A stretch of 64,000 nucleotides of DNA from Acerihabitans sp047324305 (GCF_047324305.1 NZ_CP178740.1:2356001-2420000), one strand, 5' to 3'. Positions 51,935 to 61,999 are shown, counted from the first letter of the stretch. Notes: generated from the sequence alone by a model not told the origin. Made by a program: numbers and translations.

Positions 51935-54900
51935 ATGGTAAGCGGCGTCAGCGATACAATACCACCATCAAATCATTCACGCCATCATGAACGGTTGTTG
52001 CATAATAATATTAGTAATGCTTTTATTTCTGCTTATTCATCGATTAATAATTTAAAGGAAGATAATACTTCCATAACCGGCGACGATCTTTTCCAGCGGG
52101 CGGCGCAATTAAATACGGAGCGCGCTCATCACTGCGGGGCGGAGGAATCATTAACGCCGACAGCGCCCAAAAACCTGTGGCACAGACTCGCTTATGCTTT
52201 GCTGATGGCGTCTCCCGTTATGGGGAAGGAGGCGTTGTGGGCTACCCCCTTGCGCGGCGGGAATACGCTTTGCGTAATGTCCGCTACGCCGCGCCGGGGT
52301 CAGCGTCTCTTAGGCCTGCCGCAAGGCGGCAAGGTTAAACGCGCGGCGAAACCGGATTCGCGGCGGATCAGGACCGATAGATTCTATCTCCTGGCACTGT
52401 TTCTCAACAGAAACGCAACGGCGAGTCTCGACCCGGAAACCTGCGGCGATCTGCAACTGGCGGCAAAGTTGCTCGACGTCGTCGCCCGGCAGCCTTCCCT
52501 GATACCGGATATTGCCCGCATGGCGCTTTCCGGCAGCAATCTCTACGGCGAGCGTCGGGGGGAAACGCTCAGCTCGTTGCAACAACGCGGCCTGGTCGGG
52601 CAAATGCTGTGCCGGCTTATCTACCAGGAAGAAAGCATCCCCCTGCGCATGGCAAAATTATTTGCGGTAAATCGTCAGGTGACGCAAAAAGAGTTTGCCG
52701 CGGTAGTGCGGACCTGGCCCTACGCCGAGGGCTTCGAGACAGGTGAACGGTTATGGCGAAAAAATTATGAAGCGGCGGAAATTCCTGTTCTATACCTCAA
52801 CAGCCTTTATACCCTGACGGAAGGGCAGGCGTGGCACAAAAATGATTATCCCTTTTTTCTCGATCTGGATAACCTTTGGGTCGGCAGCCTGACCTGGACG
52901 TTAATACAATTCGGCGCCAGGTCTATCGCGCTGAAAGATATGGACAACCTTAACGCCACCTCTCCTTTTTCCATGATGGAATTGGGCTTGGGGCTGGTCG
53001 CTCTTTTCCGGCAAGGATTACTGGCAACCGGCGTGGAACCTACGTTTCATCTGGGCCTGCTGCTGTATTACCTGCGTGCTCGGCCAGAGCTGGACCTTGG
53101 GCAGATAGTCGTTAATGAAACGCTGGACCCTGCTTTCGCGCTTCTCAAAGAAGAATTAGAAAACAGGCATATTATCGCCCAGCGCCTGTACGACAGCGTC
53201 AGCGATTACCAGGCGGATTACCAACGCCCGGCATGGCGTACCCGTCAGGGCGCCGCGGAGGAATTGCTCAGGCAGTATTGCGGATCGGCTTCGCTTCCAC
53301 TGTCAAGGAAACATGCTCCGGCTGCCAGGCATTTCCGCTATTATGAGCAGAATCCGGTACGGCAACTGATGATCCGGCCTGCCGGCCAGCAATGTGCTGA
53401 AAACGGTACGACCATACCGGATCTCGATGCCTTTTATCGCCAGGAAGTGGAAAATTTTTCCAATAAAATCAAAAGCCTGGATGGCTCCCTTCTGGCTGCG
53501 GCCTTTCTGCCCAGCGATTTTCATGATCACCTCCTCCAGTCAGTGGACGTAAAGTTTCTGGAACATGCCGGCATAGACTGGGTGATTGCGAAGCTGGAGC
53601 GCATCCGGCGCGTGCCGGACATGTTTTATTCCAGCGTGCCCGTACAAAATGTGGGTAAATCCGATACGTTTTTTTTCCAGGCCCGGCTGACCCATGAGCG
53701 CCGGCTGTTTGCGTTGCGGACCACGGAACAGGGCTACCTGTTGCGCAGGATTGTTTATGACAATGCCCATCTTGAGGCACTGAAACCCTTTATGGAGGGT
53801 TGGCCGGCGCCGGGATTGCTGCCGCACTTCCGATTTTCGCTCGCGGTCCTGAATCACAACGCGCCCCTAAAACAACGAAATGAAACACTGGCGGTTTTCC
53901 TGGAGCGTTATGCCGAAATTCACTACCAATCCTATCGGCAAAAAATTTATGAACAGGGCTATCAGGCCATCAAGTCGCCTTTTCCCCGCATTTTGGATAA
54001 GGCGGCCGGCATGTTTATTCCCTTTTACACCTGTGTAAATTCTCTTATCGCGGGCCAGCAACAATCCGCCTTTACACATTGTCAGGTGGACGGCGCGCTG
54101 GTGGGGTTGCCGCTGATATTTGTCGGGGTAAAAGCCGGTCTGGGCCTGTACCGGGAGGCGGCTATTGGCGCCGCTGAAACACTGGGCGGACCGAGGTTCA
54201 TCGCATCGGAGCGGGAAATTTTCGCCAACAGGGTGCCGGCCTCGACACAAATTGCCGGCGGCGTCACGGCCGCCCAAACGCAACTCGCGGGATTTATGGA
54301 TGTGATGGGCAAAGAGGTGTTGAAAAGCTTCGACCCCGGTTTTGCCGCGCTGCGATCGCTGAGTCTCCTGACCAAAGGGGTCTACCTTGCGGTGCTCGGC
54401 AGAACGGCGGTTGGGCTGATACCATGGCGGTCTAGCCTGGCCAAAATCACCGGGAAAATCCCTCAGTACGTCTCTATCAATGCTACCCAGAATTATCAAT
54501 TGACCTATGGGGACCAGGCAGATACACCCCTTACCATCAATGTGAAAGGGATTTCCTATTTGGTATTGCAGATACAAAACAGCAGCATGGTGGCGGCGCA
54601 GACCGGCGAGCGCATGCCCCACGGCGAATTAATGTTTTCCCAGTTGGATTTGCAGAGCCGGTTCGGCATCTATAAAAAATATTACTGCATCTATACCGGC
54701 GATGCGCAATGCCGGCTGGAGACCTATCGCCATCCGGACTTCAAGATTGAAAAGGCCGCCAATATCTCCCAGGCGCAGGAGGGACATTTTGTCTGGTTGC
54801 TTAACACCACCTTACCGATAAACCTGGTGGTGGTGCATCCTATTTATCAGGTCGAATATGTTGGCAATCGGTGGGTGCTATTTGAAATCAATGGCCGGCG

Positions 54901-57130
54901 CTGGGCCTTCGCCCATGACAGCGGCATTCTGATGCCGGCGGATAATACCGATGAATGGCATATCTCTCCCCCCGCGGCCGGAGATTTTATCTCGATGATT
55001 GATCGCGGCGCTGACGACAGGACTTTTAGGCTGCGCCTGATGCAGTTGCCAGGACGCCGTAAACGGGATACGGGATCGCGCAGCCTGCGCACGTGGCGTC
55101 AATTATTGACGGATTACCGGCTGGATGATGAGGGGGAAATTTCCGGATTCGCCGCCAATATTTACGATGACGCACACCTGGATGTGGCAATCGGCGAGGC
55201 AAAATTTCTCCTTGCGCCGGAAAAGAATGCCGCCACCTTCCTGTTGCGTCATCCGCGAAACGCAGCAGCGCCGGCTTTTCGCGTGGCGTATCTTCCCGAC
55301 GAGGCTGATTTTGTTTTTGCCTCGCCGCTCGATCGGCTCAATTCCCACCGGATCGGCGAGGATTTGCGCCGGAAAATGGACGCTATCCCGCCGTCCGCCC
55401 GGGCATTCCCCGGCGATATCCTGCAGCCGCCGCTTTTCAACGGCGCTTTCCGCTACGGTAAACGCATGTTCCTGAAAAACGGCGATCGGTTTTTATCCAT
55501 CACGCCCGCCGGCGCGTATTACCATGGTCTGCCGGGGGAGGAAGGGGATAGCCATGAGGGCGTATGGACCTTACGCTATGAATTGTTCACCGGAAGTTTT
55601 GAGCTGTCCGTCCTCCGGTCGTCTTTTCACCTGCCGGGCCAGGGAGACGACGAATTCCTTTCCCGGTTTGAAAAGCTTGCCGTTCGCGCCTTTGCGAAAA
55701 AAAAATACCCCACCCTGGCGGCGTTATGCCAGCCGGGCAACATGACTGACGGCCTTTCTCCCGCGCGGCAATCGCATCTTGGCGGTCGTCTGCGCCAGGT
55801 GGCGCTGCTGCTTCGTCTTGATCCTCATCGCCGATCGGAGCTTTTGCATGCTTCAAGCGTAGCGCTGCGCGCGTTCAGGAAAGACGACCGCCTGCCGATG
55901 GAGTGGATTGCCGACTTCCATCCCCTGGCACTCTGGGCCACGCTGGAAAACGTGGCGACGGCCTGCGGCCGGCGTAACGAGGGAGAGAGCCTGCTGGCAA
56001 GCCGGCAGTTGGCGCAGTTGGCGGGACAGGAATGGGGTTTCCCTGCGCCAGTCCTGATTGCCGAAGGGCCGGAGCCCATGCTGTTTATTGTCAGCCATAC
56101 ACCGGTTCCGGCGGGGCCGCACCAGGAAAAAAAATTTGTCATACGGCTGTTTGTCGACCGGATAGCCATACAGGAACTCGTCAGCGAGGACGGATTCCGT
56201 CGTTGGCTGCCGCTGTTTGAGGACCCGCAGCGGACGACGGTGACCAAACATGCCCTGGCGGAAACACAGCAGCCGGTGTTCTGGTGTGATGAAGCGGATC
56301 ATATCTGGGCGCAAACACCCGACGGCGTTAAAAGACGCTTATTGCGCAATGACAGCCGCCAGCCGGTGGATGATATTATCGTTTCTCCCGACGGCGCCAC
56401 GGTGGTGGTGCTTCACTTCAGCGCACCGATAACGCAGCGCGCGCTGTTTTACGCCATGCCGGCCATGGGCGCGCGGACCGGGGAGGCGGATATTGCTTAT
56501 TCGAGGGAAGTCGTTGTTACCGGTTCGGTGGCCCATGGCCGGGCATGGTGGGTTACCGATCGGGGCGAGCTGTTTGTACCGCGGCAACATTATTGGTCCT
56601 TGCAGGATGACCCGCAACCCCGCTGGCGCGCGCCTGAAGGTTACCAGCCGGATTTCGTCTCCCCCGACCAGCGTTTTCTCGGTTATAGCGGGCACGATAG
56701 CCAATTACGCCAGCATGAGATAATGCTGATCGATACCGTTACCGATAACCGCTTGATACTGCGGCGCGGACGGCCTTTCAACCTGGAGAACTTTCGCCTG
56801 GGCAAGGTGGTCAGCGTCGCGTTCTCAGCGTTGAATGCGCTGGTCGCGGTTGGTTTCTCCGACGGTTACATTGAAATATACCGTATCGATGATGAGAATA
56901 ACGCCGGCGTGGGCATTTCTCTTGGCGGCGTAAGCGTGCCCGAGGCACTGTTTAATCTGGCGGGCATCAGCTATCCCAAACAAAAGCAGATGGTGCTCCA
57001 ATTTAATAATGCTTTTGACCGGCTGCTGGTTTTTCACGATATCGGCGAGTTTAGCGCCGGTTCGCCGGGTAACGGCAGCTATGCCATGGCGGAAATCTAT
57101 CTGTCGGACGCAAAAAAACCGGATAGCTGA
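51935..57130 (+). CDS. giant protein of unknown function (about 1731 aa), paralogue 2; toxin/effector-like
   Basis: Paralogue of the 20811 gene, nearly colinear from end to end. Shared landmarks: LYGERRGETLSSLQQRGLVG, DNLWVGSLTWTLIQFGARS (about residue 311), FIPFYTCVNSLIAGQQQSAF to GALVGLPLIFVGVKAGLGLY (about 694-740), SRFGIYKKYYC, ADHIWAQTPDGVKRRLL, VDDIIVSPDGATVVVL and ALVAVGFSDGYIEIYRI. Differences cluster in the first 150 residues. No signal peptide; the C-terminal third looks like WD40-type beta-propeller blades. ATG at 51935 with GGGGAAAGG upstream; GTG at 51911 is an alternative. No chaperone-like small gene or secretion gene is adjacent. The function is unknown; a secreted toxin or effector is my inference from size and the hydrophobic IPFYxC segment. 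Confidence 0.7.
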   Translation: MVSGVSDTIPPSNHSRHHERLLHNNISNAFISAYSSINNLKEDNTSITGDDLFQRAAQLNTERAHHCGAEESLTPTAPKNLWHRLAYALLMASPVMGKEALWATPLRGGNTLCVMSATPRRGQRLLGLPQGGKVKRAAKPDSRRIRTDRFYLLALFLNRNATASLDPETCGDLQLAAKLLDVVARQPSLIPDIARMALSGSNLYGERRGETLSSLQQRGLVGQMLCRLIYQEESIPLRMAKLFAVNRQVTQKEFAAVVRTWPYAEGFETGERLWRKNYEAAEIPVLYLNSLYTLTEGQAWHKNDYPFFLDLDNLWVGSLTWTLIQFGARSIALKDMDNLNATSPFSMMELGLGLVALFRQGLLATGVEPTFHLGLLLYYLRARPELDLGQIVVNETLDPAFALLKEELENRHIIAQRLYDSVSDYQADYQRPAWRTRQGAAEELLRQYCGSASLPLSRKHAPAARHFRYYEQNPVRQLMIRPAGQQCAENGTTIPDLDAFYRQEVENFSNKIKSLDGSLLAAAFLPSDFHDHLLQSVDVKFLEHAGIDWVIAKLERIRRVPDMFYSSVPVQNVGKSDTFFFQARLTHERRLFALRTTEQGYLLRRIVYDNAHLEALKPFMEGWPAPGLLPHFRFSLAVLNHNAPLKQRNETLAVFLERYAEIHYQSYRQKIYEQGYQAIKSPFPRILDKAAGMFIPFYTCVNSLIAGQQQSAFTHCQVDGALVGLPLIFVGVKAGLGLYREAAIGAAETLGGPRFIASEREIFANRVPASTQIAGGVTAAQTQLAGFMDVMGKEVLKSFDPGFAALRSLSLLTKGVYLAVLGRTAVGLIPWRSSLAKITGKIPQYVSINATQNYQLTYGDQADTPLTINVKGISYLVLQIQNSSMVAAQTGERMPHGELMFSQLDLQSRFGIYKKYYCIYTGDAQCRLETYRHPDFKIEKAANISQAQEGHFVWLLNTTLPINLVVVHPIYQVEYVGNRWVLFEINGRRWAFAHDSGILMPADNTDEWHISPPAAGDFISMIDRGADDRTFRLRLMQLPGRRKRDTGSRSLRTWRQLLTDYRLDDEGEISGFAANIYDDAHLDVAIGEAKFLLAPEKNAATFLLRHPRNAAAPAFRVAYLPDEADFVFASPLDRLNSHRIGEDLRRKMDAIPPSARAFPGDILQPPLFNGAFRYGKRMFLKNGDRFLSITPAGAYYHGLPGEEGDSHEGVWTLRYELFTGSFELSVLRSSFHLPGQGDDEFLSRFEKLAVRAFAKKKYPTLAALCQPGNMTDGLSPARQSHLGGRLRQVALLLRLDPHRRSELLHASSVALRAFRKDDRLPMEWIADFHPLALWATLENVATACGRRNEGESLLASRQLAQLAGQEWGFPAPVLIAEGPEPMLFIVSHTPVPAGPHQEKKFVIRLFVDRIAIQELVSEDGFRRWLPLFEDPQRTTVTKHALAETQQPVFWCDEADHIWAQTPDGVKRRLLRNDSRQPVDDIIVSPDGATVVVLHFSAPITQRALFYAMPAMGARTGEADIAYSREVVVTGSVAHGRAWWVTDRGELFVPRQHYWSLQDDPQPRWRAPEGYQPDFVSPDQRFLGYSGHDSQLRQHEIMLIDTVTDNRLILRRGRPFNLENFRLGKVVSVAFSALNALVAVGFSDGYIEIYRIDDENNAGVGISLGGVSVPEALFNLAGISYPKQKQMVLQFNNAFDRLLVFHDIGEFSAGSPGNGSYAMAEIYLSDAKKPDS

Positions 57131-57295
57131 CCGGGCGATGGCGCGCCAGCGGTGATAAGGCGGCTTGCCGGCGCGCAAGGCTGCTCCGCCTCCTTCCTAA
57201 AAAACCATTGAATTAATAAATTAATTTAAAACAATGGGTTAATGTTTTTTCGGTATTTCTGAAAGTGTTTATTCTGTGATCCTGTCCCACAAATC

Positions 57296-57317
57296 CTAAT
57301 AAAAACGTTTTTATTAG
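57296..57317. promoter_or_regulatory. perfect 22-bp palindrome upstream of the ThDP-enzyme operon
   Basis: Half-site CTAATAAAAAC followed directly by its exact complement, 110 bases before the first gene of the operon. A further partial copy (AAACGTTTTTAT) follows at 57318. Such perfect symmetry suggests a repressor operator, but no regulator gene lies next to it. The rest of 57131-57427 is noncoding with an AT-rich start. Confidence 0.55.
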
Positions 57318-57427
57318 AAACGTTTTTATGGGAGGCTGGCGCTATGTTACGGCTTGGTTGCCACTCTGTTAACCTTGATTGAGGTCTGGATAACGGGGAG
57401 CGCGGAAACAACGAAGGGGAGTCATGC

Positions 57428-59164
57428 ATGGACACAGAAGGTAGCGGGAAAAACACAGGGCAGCGCAGGACCGGGGCGCATATCTTCGCCGCCGCGCTGA
57501 AACGCCATGGCGTGGAGGTGATTTTTGGCCAAAGCATTCCGGCCGCGCTGTTTTTGGCCACGCCGGAATACGGTATCCGCCAGGTGGGCTATCGTGCGGA
57601 AAACGCCGGTACGTATATGGCGGACGCTTATGCGCGCCTGTCCCATAAGGTGGCGGTGGTCACAGCGCAAAACGGTCCGGCGGCCACCCTGCTGGTGGCC
57701 GGACTGGCGGAGTGTTATAAGGCCTCGGTGCCGGTGGTGGCGGTGGTGCAGGATGTGCACCGCAAAATGACCGATAAAAACGCGTTCCAGGAACTGGACC
57801 ATCTCGATTTGTTTAAAGGCGTGTCGAAGTGGACGCGCCGCGTTACCGACATCGACCGGCTTGATGATTATATCGACATGGCGTTTACCGCCGCCGCGTC
57901 GGGCCGCCCCGGCCCGGTGGTGATTATCGTTCCCATCGATCTGTTTAACGAGGCCGCGCCGCAACATCCCCGCCGGCATGCCTCCTCGCTCGGGCATTTT
58001 CCGTTGGATCGCACGGTGGCCGCGCCCGAGGCGATTGAAGAAGCGGCGCGCCTGCTGGCCGGGGCCGAGGCGCCGTTGATTATCGCCGGCGGCGGCGTGC
58101 ATATTTCCGATGCGGCCCGGGAGGTTGCGGCGCTGCAGGATGCGGCCTGCCTGCCGGTGGCCACCACCGCCATGGGCAAAGGGGCGGTCAGCGAGGACCA
58201 TGAGCTTTCGTTGGGCGTGGTCGGGTATTTTATGGGCGCGCGCGGCCGTACCCGCCATTTGCGCGATATGGTGGCCGGCGCCGATGTCATCCTGCTGATT
58301 GGCAACCGCACCAACCAGAACGGCACCGATAGCTGGAGCCTGTATCCGCAGGAGGCCAAATATATCCACCTGGATATCGACAGCCAGGAAGTGGGCCGCA
58401 ACTACGACGCGCTGCGTCTGGTGGGCGACGCCAAACTGACCCTGCAGGCGCTGACGGCGGCCATGAAACGGCAGGATCTCGGCAAACGCCGCGGCGCCCG
58501 TTCCGCCATTGCCGCCAGGATTGCCGCCGCCCATGAAACCTGGCAATCGGAGGTGCAGCAAACCCTGGATCTCAACGCCCGCCCGATTCGCCCGGAACGC
58601 CTGATGCTCGATCTGGATTCCCTCTTAACGCCGGAGACGATCGTGGTCTCCGACGCCAGCTATTCCTCGATCTGGGTGGCCAATTTTCTCAAGGCGCGCG
58701 CCGTCGGCGCCCGGTTTGTTACCCCGCGCGGCCTGGCCGGCCTGGGGTGGGGATTTCCCTATGCGGTAGGCGCCAAGATCGCCCGTCCCGAGGCGCCCGT
58801 CTTCGCGCTGGTGGGCGACGGCGGTTTCGCCCATGTATGGTCGGAGCTGGAAACCGCCCGCCGCATGGGGGCCAATGTGGTGCTGGTGGTGCTGAATAAT
58901 GAAATCCTCGGCTACGAAAAACACGCGGAGAAAACGCTGTTCGGCGATTATTCCGACGCCTGTGATTTCAAGCCGGTGGACCATGCCGCCATTGCCCGCG
59001 CCTGCGGCTGCGAGGGGGTGCGTATCGAGAATCCCGCTGATTTTTTACCGGCCCTGAAACACGCCTTCAGCGCCGATAACACCACCGTTATCGATGTGAT
59101 TACCGAACAGCGCGCCTACCCCCCGGTGACGATGTTCGACGGGCAAAAGAACCTGGATTACTGA
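57428..59164 (+). CDS. thiamine-diphosphate-dependent enzyme, acetolactate synthase-like
   Basis: 578 residues of the acetolactate synthase/benzoylformate decarboxylase superfamily. The ThDP-activating Glu is E58 (VGYRAENAGTYMADAYAR). The ThDP/Mg motif starts VGDGG at about residue 462 and ends with NN at about 490 (VVLVVLNNE). The central FAD-like/DHS domain (PLIIAGGGVHISDAAREVAA) is present. It is longer than pyruvate oxidases and lacks an AHAS small subunit gene, so it is probably a catabolic lyase or carboligase acting on a keto acid. First gene of a six-gene operon with DhaK/DhaL-like, CoA-transferase, hydratase and transporter genes. Substrate unknown. Confidence 0.85.
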   Translation: MDTEGSGKNTGQRRTGAHIFAAALKRHGVEVIFGQSIPAALFLATPEYGIRQVGYRAENAGTYMADAYARLSHKVAVVTAQNGPAATLLVAGLAECYKASVPVVAVVQDVHRKMTDKNAFQELDHLDLFKGVSKWTRRVTDIDRLDDYIDMAFTAAASGRPGPVVIIVPIDLFNEAAPQHPRRHASSLGHFPLDRTVAAPEAIEEAARLLAGAEAPLIIAGGGVHISDAAREVAALQDAACLPVATTAMGKGAVSEDHELSLGVVGYFMGARGRTRHLRDMVAGADVILLIGNRTNQNGTDSWSLYPQEAKYIHLDIDSQEVGRNYDALRLVGDAKLTLQALTAAMKRQDLGKRRGARSAIAARIAAAHETWQSEVQQTLDLNARPIRPERLMLDLDSLLTPETIVVSDASYSSIWVANFLKARAVGARFVTPRGLAGLGWGFPYAVGAKIARPEAPVFALVGDGGFAHVWSELETARRMGANVVLVVLNNEILGYEKHAEKTLFGDYSDACDFKPVDHAAIARACGCEGVRIENPADFLPALKHAFSADNTTVIDVITEQRAYPPVTMFDGQKNLDY

Positions 59165-59180
59165 CAGGCGGAGAGACGCT

Positions 59181-60185
59181 ATGAAAAAAATACTGAACTC
59201 CCCCGACGCCTATGCCGATGAGGCGCTGGCGGGCATGTGCCTGGCGCATCCCCATCTCTATCGGCAGATCGGGGAAGAGGGCCGGGTCGTGGTGCGCAAC
59301 GCCGGCGTCAAAAAAGATAAAGTGGCGATTGTTTCCGGCGGCGGCAGCGGGCATTTGCCTTTGTTTGCCGGTTATGTCGGCCAGGGCCTGCTGGATGCCT
59401 GCGCGGTGGGTAACGTGTTTGCCGGCCCCGCCGTGATGGACTGCATGGACGCCATTCGCGCCGCCGATAACGGCCGGGGCGTGCTGCTGTTGTTCGGCAA
59501 TTACGGCGGCGACAAGATGAATTTCGCCATGGCCGCCGAGATGCTGGCGGCGGAAAATATCCGCACGGCGACGGTGCTGGCCGCCGACGACGCCGGCAGC
59601 GCGCCGCGCGCGGAACGGCACAAACGCCGCGGCGTCGCCGGCCTGGTTTATGCCTATAAAATTGCCGGCGCCAGGGCCGAGCAGCCCGGCGCCACGCTGG
59701 AATCCGTTGCCGCCGTCGCCGCGCGCGCCCTGGACAACACGGTCACGCTCGGCGTGGCGCTGTCGTCTTGTACCGTACCGGAGGCGGGCAAACCGACCTT
59801 TACGCTGGGCGACGACGAGATGGAAATCGGCATGGGCATCCACGGCGAGCCGGGCATCCGCCGCGGCCCGCTGCTAAGCGCCGATGAAATGGTGGGTGAA
59901 ATGCTGGATACGCTGATTCAGGACGGCGGTTTCGCCGCCGGCGATCGGGTGTCGGTCATGGTCAATTCCCTCGGCGCCACGCCGCTGGAAGAGTTGTTTA
60001 TACTGTATCGCCATGTAGACCGGCGCCTGCGTGACCAGGGCATCCAGGTCGTGGCGCCCCGCACCGGCCGTTATGCCACCTCGATGGAAATGGCCGGCAT
60101 GTCATTGTCTCTCATCAGGCTGGACCGGGAACTTGAATCCCTGCTGCTGGAGCCGGCCCATTGTCCCTACTGGAGTAATCTCTGA
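59181..60185 (+). CDS. DhaK-like dihydroxyacetone kinase subunit
   Basis: 334 residues, 16 bases after the ThDP gene. DhaK fold: AIVSGGGSGHLPLFAGYVGQ (substrate loop), LLLFGNYGGDKMNF, and the substrate-binding His in MGIHGEPGIRRG (H221, equivalent to the E. coli DhaK His that forms a hemiaminal with dihydroxyacetone). It is separate from the DhaL domain, as in PTS-type kinases, but no DhaM is present here, so phosphate may come from ATP. The substrate may be a C3-C4 ketose rather than dihydroxyacetone. It ends with a one-base overlap to the next gene. Confidence 0.87.
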   Translation: MKKILNSPDAYADEALAGMCLAHPHLYRQIGEEGRVVVRNAGVKKDKVAIVSGGGSGHLPLFAGYVGQGLLDACAVGNVFAGPAVMDCMDAIRAADNGRGVLLLFGNYGGDKMNFAMAAEMLAAENIRTATVLAADDAGSAPRAERHKRRGVAGLVYAYKIAGARAEQPGATLESVAAVAARALDNTVTLGVALSSCTVPEAGKPTFTLGDDEMEIGMGIHGEPGIRRGPLLSADEMVGEMLDTLIQDGGFAAGDRVSVMVNSLGATPLEELFILYRHVDRRLRDQGIQVVAPRTGRYATSMEMAGMSLSLIRLDRELESLLLEPAHCPYWSNL

Positions 60186-60811
60186 TGACCAATCAGGAAT
60201 TGATTGCGCTGTTGACGCGATGTACCGCCAAAATCCGCGAGGTCTCGCCCAGGCTTAACGAGCTGGACGGCCGTTTGGGCGACGGCGATTTGGGGGCGAC
60301 CCTTGAGAAATGCGCGCGGTTAACCGACCAGGCCCTGGCGGCGGCGCCCGCGGATATCGCCCCGGTATTCCAGGCCGCGGCCATGGCCTGCGTGCGCGCC
60401 TCGGGATCAAGCTTTGGCACCCTGCTGGGGGTGGCGCTGCTGACCGCGGCGCAACAATGCGCCGGCAAAACCACGCTGCGGCGCGAGGATATCGCGCCTT
60501 TGCTGGAGGCGGTGCTGGCGGCGCTGATGGCGCGCGGCGGCGCAAGCCTTGGCGATAAAACGGTGCTGGACCCGCTGGATGCGGTGCGCCGGGCGCTGCA
60601 GGCGGCGGCGCCGGGCGACGATTATCACGCCCTTGCCGTCGGCGCGGTGCGCGCCACGCTGGAAGAATACCGGCAAAAACCTAATAAAATCGGCCGCGCG
60701 CGCATGTTCGCCGAACGTTCCATCGGTTTGGACGATCCCGGCATGGTGGCTTTTGCCTGTCTGGTGCACGCCGCCGCCGGCCATGCGGCAATCCCTCAGG
60801 AGGTGTCATGA
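60185..60811 (+). CDS. DhaL-like kinase nucleotide-binding subunit
   Basis: 208 residues. The DhaL domain motif NELDGRLGDGDLGATLEKC carries the Asp residues that coordinate Mg-nucleotide, and GSSFGTLLGVAL and GDKTVLDPLDAVRRAL are conserved later. It should complete the kinase with the upstream DhaK-like protein. Overlaps dhaK-like by one base and the CoA-transferase gene by four, so all are translationally coupled. Confidence 0.87.
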   Translation: MTNQELIALLTRCTAKIREVSPRLNELDGRLGDGDLGATLEKCARLTDQALAAAPADIAPVFQAAAMACVRASGSSFGTLLGVALLTAAQQCAGKTTLRREDIAPLLEAVLAALMARGGASLGDKTVLDPLDAVRRALQAAAPGDDYHALAVGAVRATLEEYRQKPNKIGRARMFAERSIGLDDPGMVAFACLVHAAAGHAAIPQEVS

Positions 60812-61977
60812 TGCCAGGATCCCTGGAAGGACTGAAAGTGCTCGACCTGTCGCGTTTTATCGCCGGTCCCCTGTGCGCCATGCAACTGGCCGATCTGGGC
60901 GCGGACGTGGTAAAAGTCGAGCGGCGGGGCAAGGGGGAGGACACGCGCCAGAACAAGCCGCAGCTAAATGGGCAAAGCCTCTATTTCCTGTCGTTCAACC
61001 GCAATAAGCGCAGCCTGGCGCTGGATTTTCGCGACCCGCAAGACCAGGAACAGCTGCGGCAGCTGATCGCCGCGGCCGATGTGCTGATCGAAAACTTTCG
61101 CCCCGGCACCATGGAAAAAATGGGCTGCGGGTGGGAAGCCCTGAAACAACTCAACCCGCGCCTGATCATGGTACGCATCTCAGGGTTCGGCCAAACCGGC
61201 CCGCTGGCGCAGCGTCCCTGCTTTGACGCCATCGCCCAGGCGATGAGCGGCCTGATGAGCATTTGCGGCCAGCCCGACGGTCCGCCGACCATGTCCGGCA
61301 CCTTTATGGTGGATTATGCCTCCGCCCTTTACGCCACCATCGGCACGCTGGCGGCGCTGAACGCCCGTCACCTGACCGGGCGCGGCCAGCTGGTGGAGGC
61401 CTGCCTGCTCGACAGCGCCATCAGCATGCTGATTTCAGCCATCCCGGAACAGGCCCAGCTTGGCAGCACCATGTCGCGCATCGGCAATCTCGATCGTTTC
61501 TCCGCGCCGGTAAACAGCTACCAGACCGGCGACGACGCCTGGATTTACCTGTCCGCCGGCACCGATACGCTGTTCGGCCGCCTGGCGCAGGCCATGGAGC
61601 GCGCCGATTTGCTGGCGGATGACCGCTTCAGCACCTATCACGCGCGCCTGGAAAACTACCGCGCCATCGACGGGGTGGTGGCGGACTGGATAAAAAACCA
61701 TACCGCGGAGGACGTCGTGGCAAGGATGGATCTGGCCGGCGTGCCCTGCTCCAAGGTCGCCACCATTGACGAGGTGCTGGAGAATCCGCAGCTCAGGGCG
61801 CGCAACCAACTGGTGGACATTACGCATCCCACCGCCGGCGTCTATACCACCCATGGCGTTACCGTCGGCCTGTCGGACACGCCCGGCATGATCCGCCGTC
61901 CGCCGCCGCTGGTGGGGGAGCATACCGGCGAAGTGCTGGCCGAGTGGTGCGGCATCACCCATACCCACAAGGCGTAA
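60808..61977 (+). CDS. CaiB/BaiF (class III) CoA-transferase
   Basis: 389 residues with the family start LEGLKVLDLSRFIAGPLCAM, LADLGADVVKVERRGKGEDT and the catalytic Asp at D169 (GTFMVDYASALYAT), the expected position. It moves CoA between carboxylic acids, probably activating a substrate or product for the next enzyme (MaoC-like). Which acids are used cannot be read from the sequence. It overlaps dhaL-like by four bases (ATGA) and is followed 22 bases later by the hydratase gene. Confidence 0.88.
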   Translation: MMPGSLEGLKVLDLSRFIAGPLCAMQLADLGADVVKVERRGKGEDTRQNKPQLNGQSLYFLSFNRNKRSLALDFRDPQDQEQLRQLIAAADVLIENFRPGTMEKMGCGWEALKQLNPRLIMVRISGFGQTGPLAQRPCFDAIAQAMSGLMSICGQPDGPPTMSGTFMVDYASALYATIGTLAALNARHLTGRGQLVEACLLDSAISMLISAIPEQAQLGSTMSRIGNLDRFSAPVNSYQTGDDAWIYLSAGTDTLFGRLAQAMERADLLADDRFSTYHARLENYRAIDGVVADWIKNHTAEDVVARMDLAGVPCSKVATIDEVLENPQLRARNQLVDITHPTAGVYTTHGVTVGLSDTPGMIRRPPPLVGEHTGEVLAEWCGITHTHKA

Positions 61978-61999
61978 ACGCCGCCAGGAGGAGGATTAT

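Noticed and set aside
57422..58561. 379-residue minus-strand frame over the ThDP enzyme
   Set aside because: His/Gly/Arg-rich shadow with no family; the plus-strand gene has full catalytic motifs.
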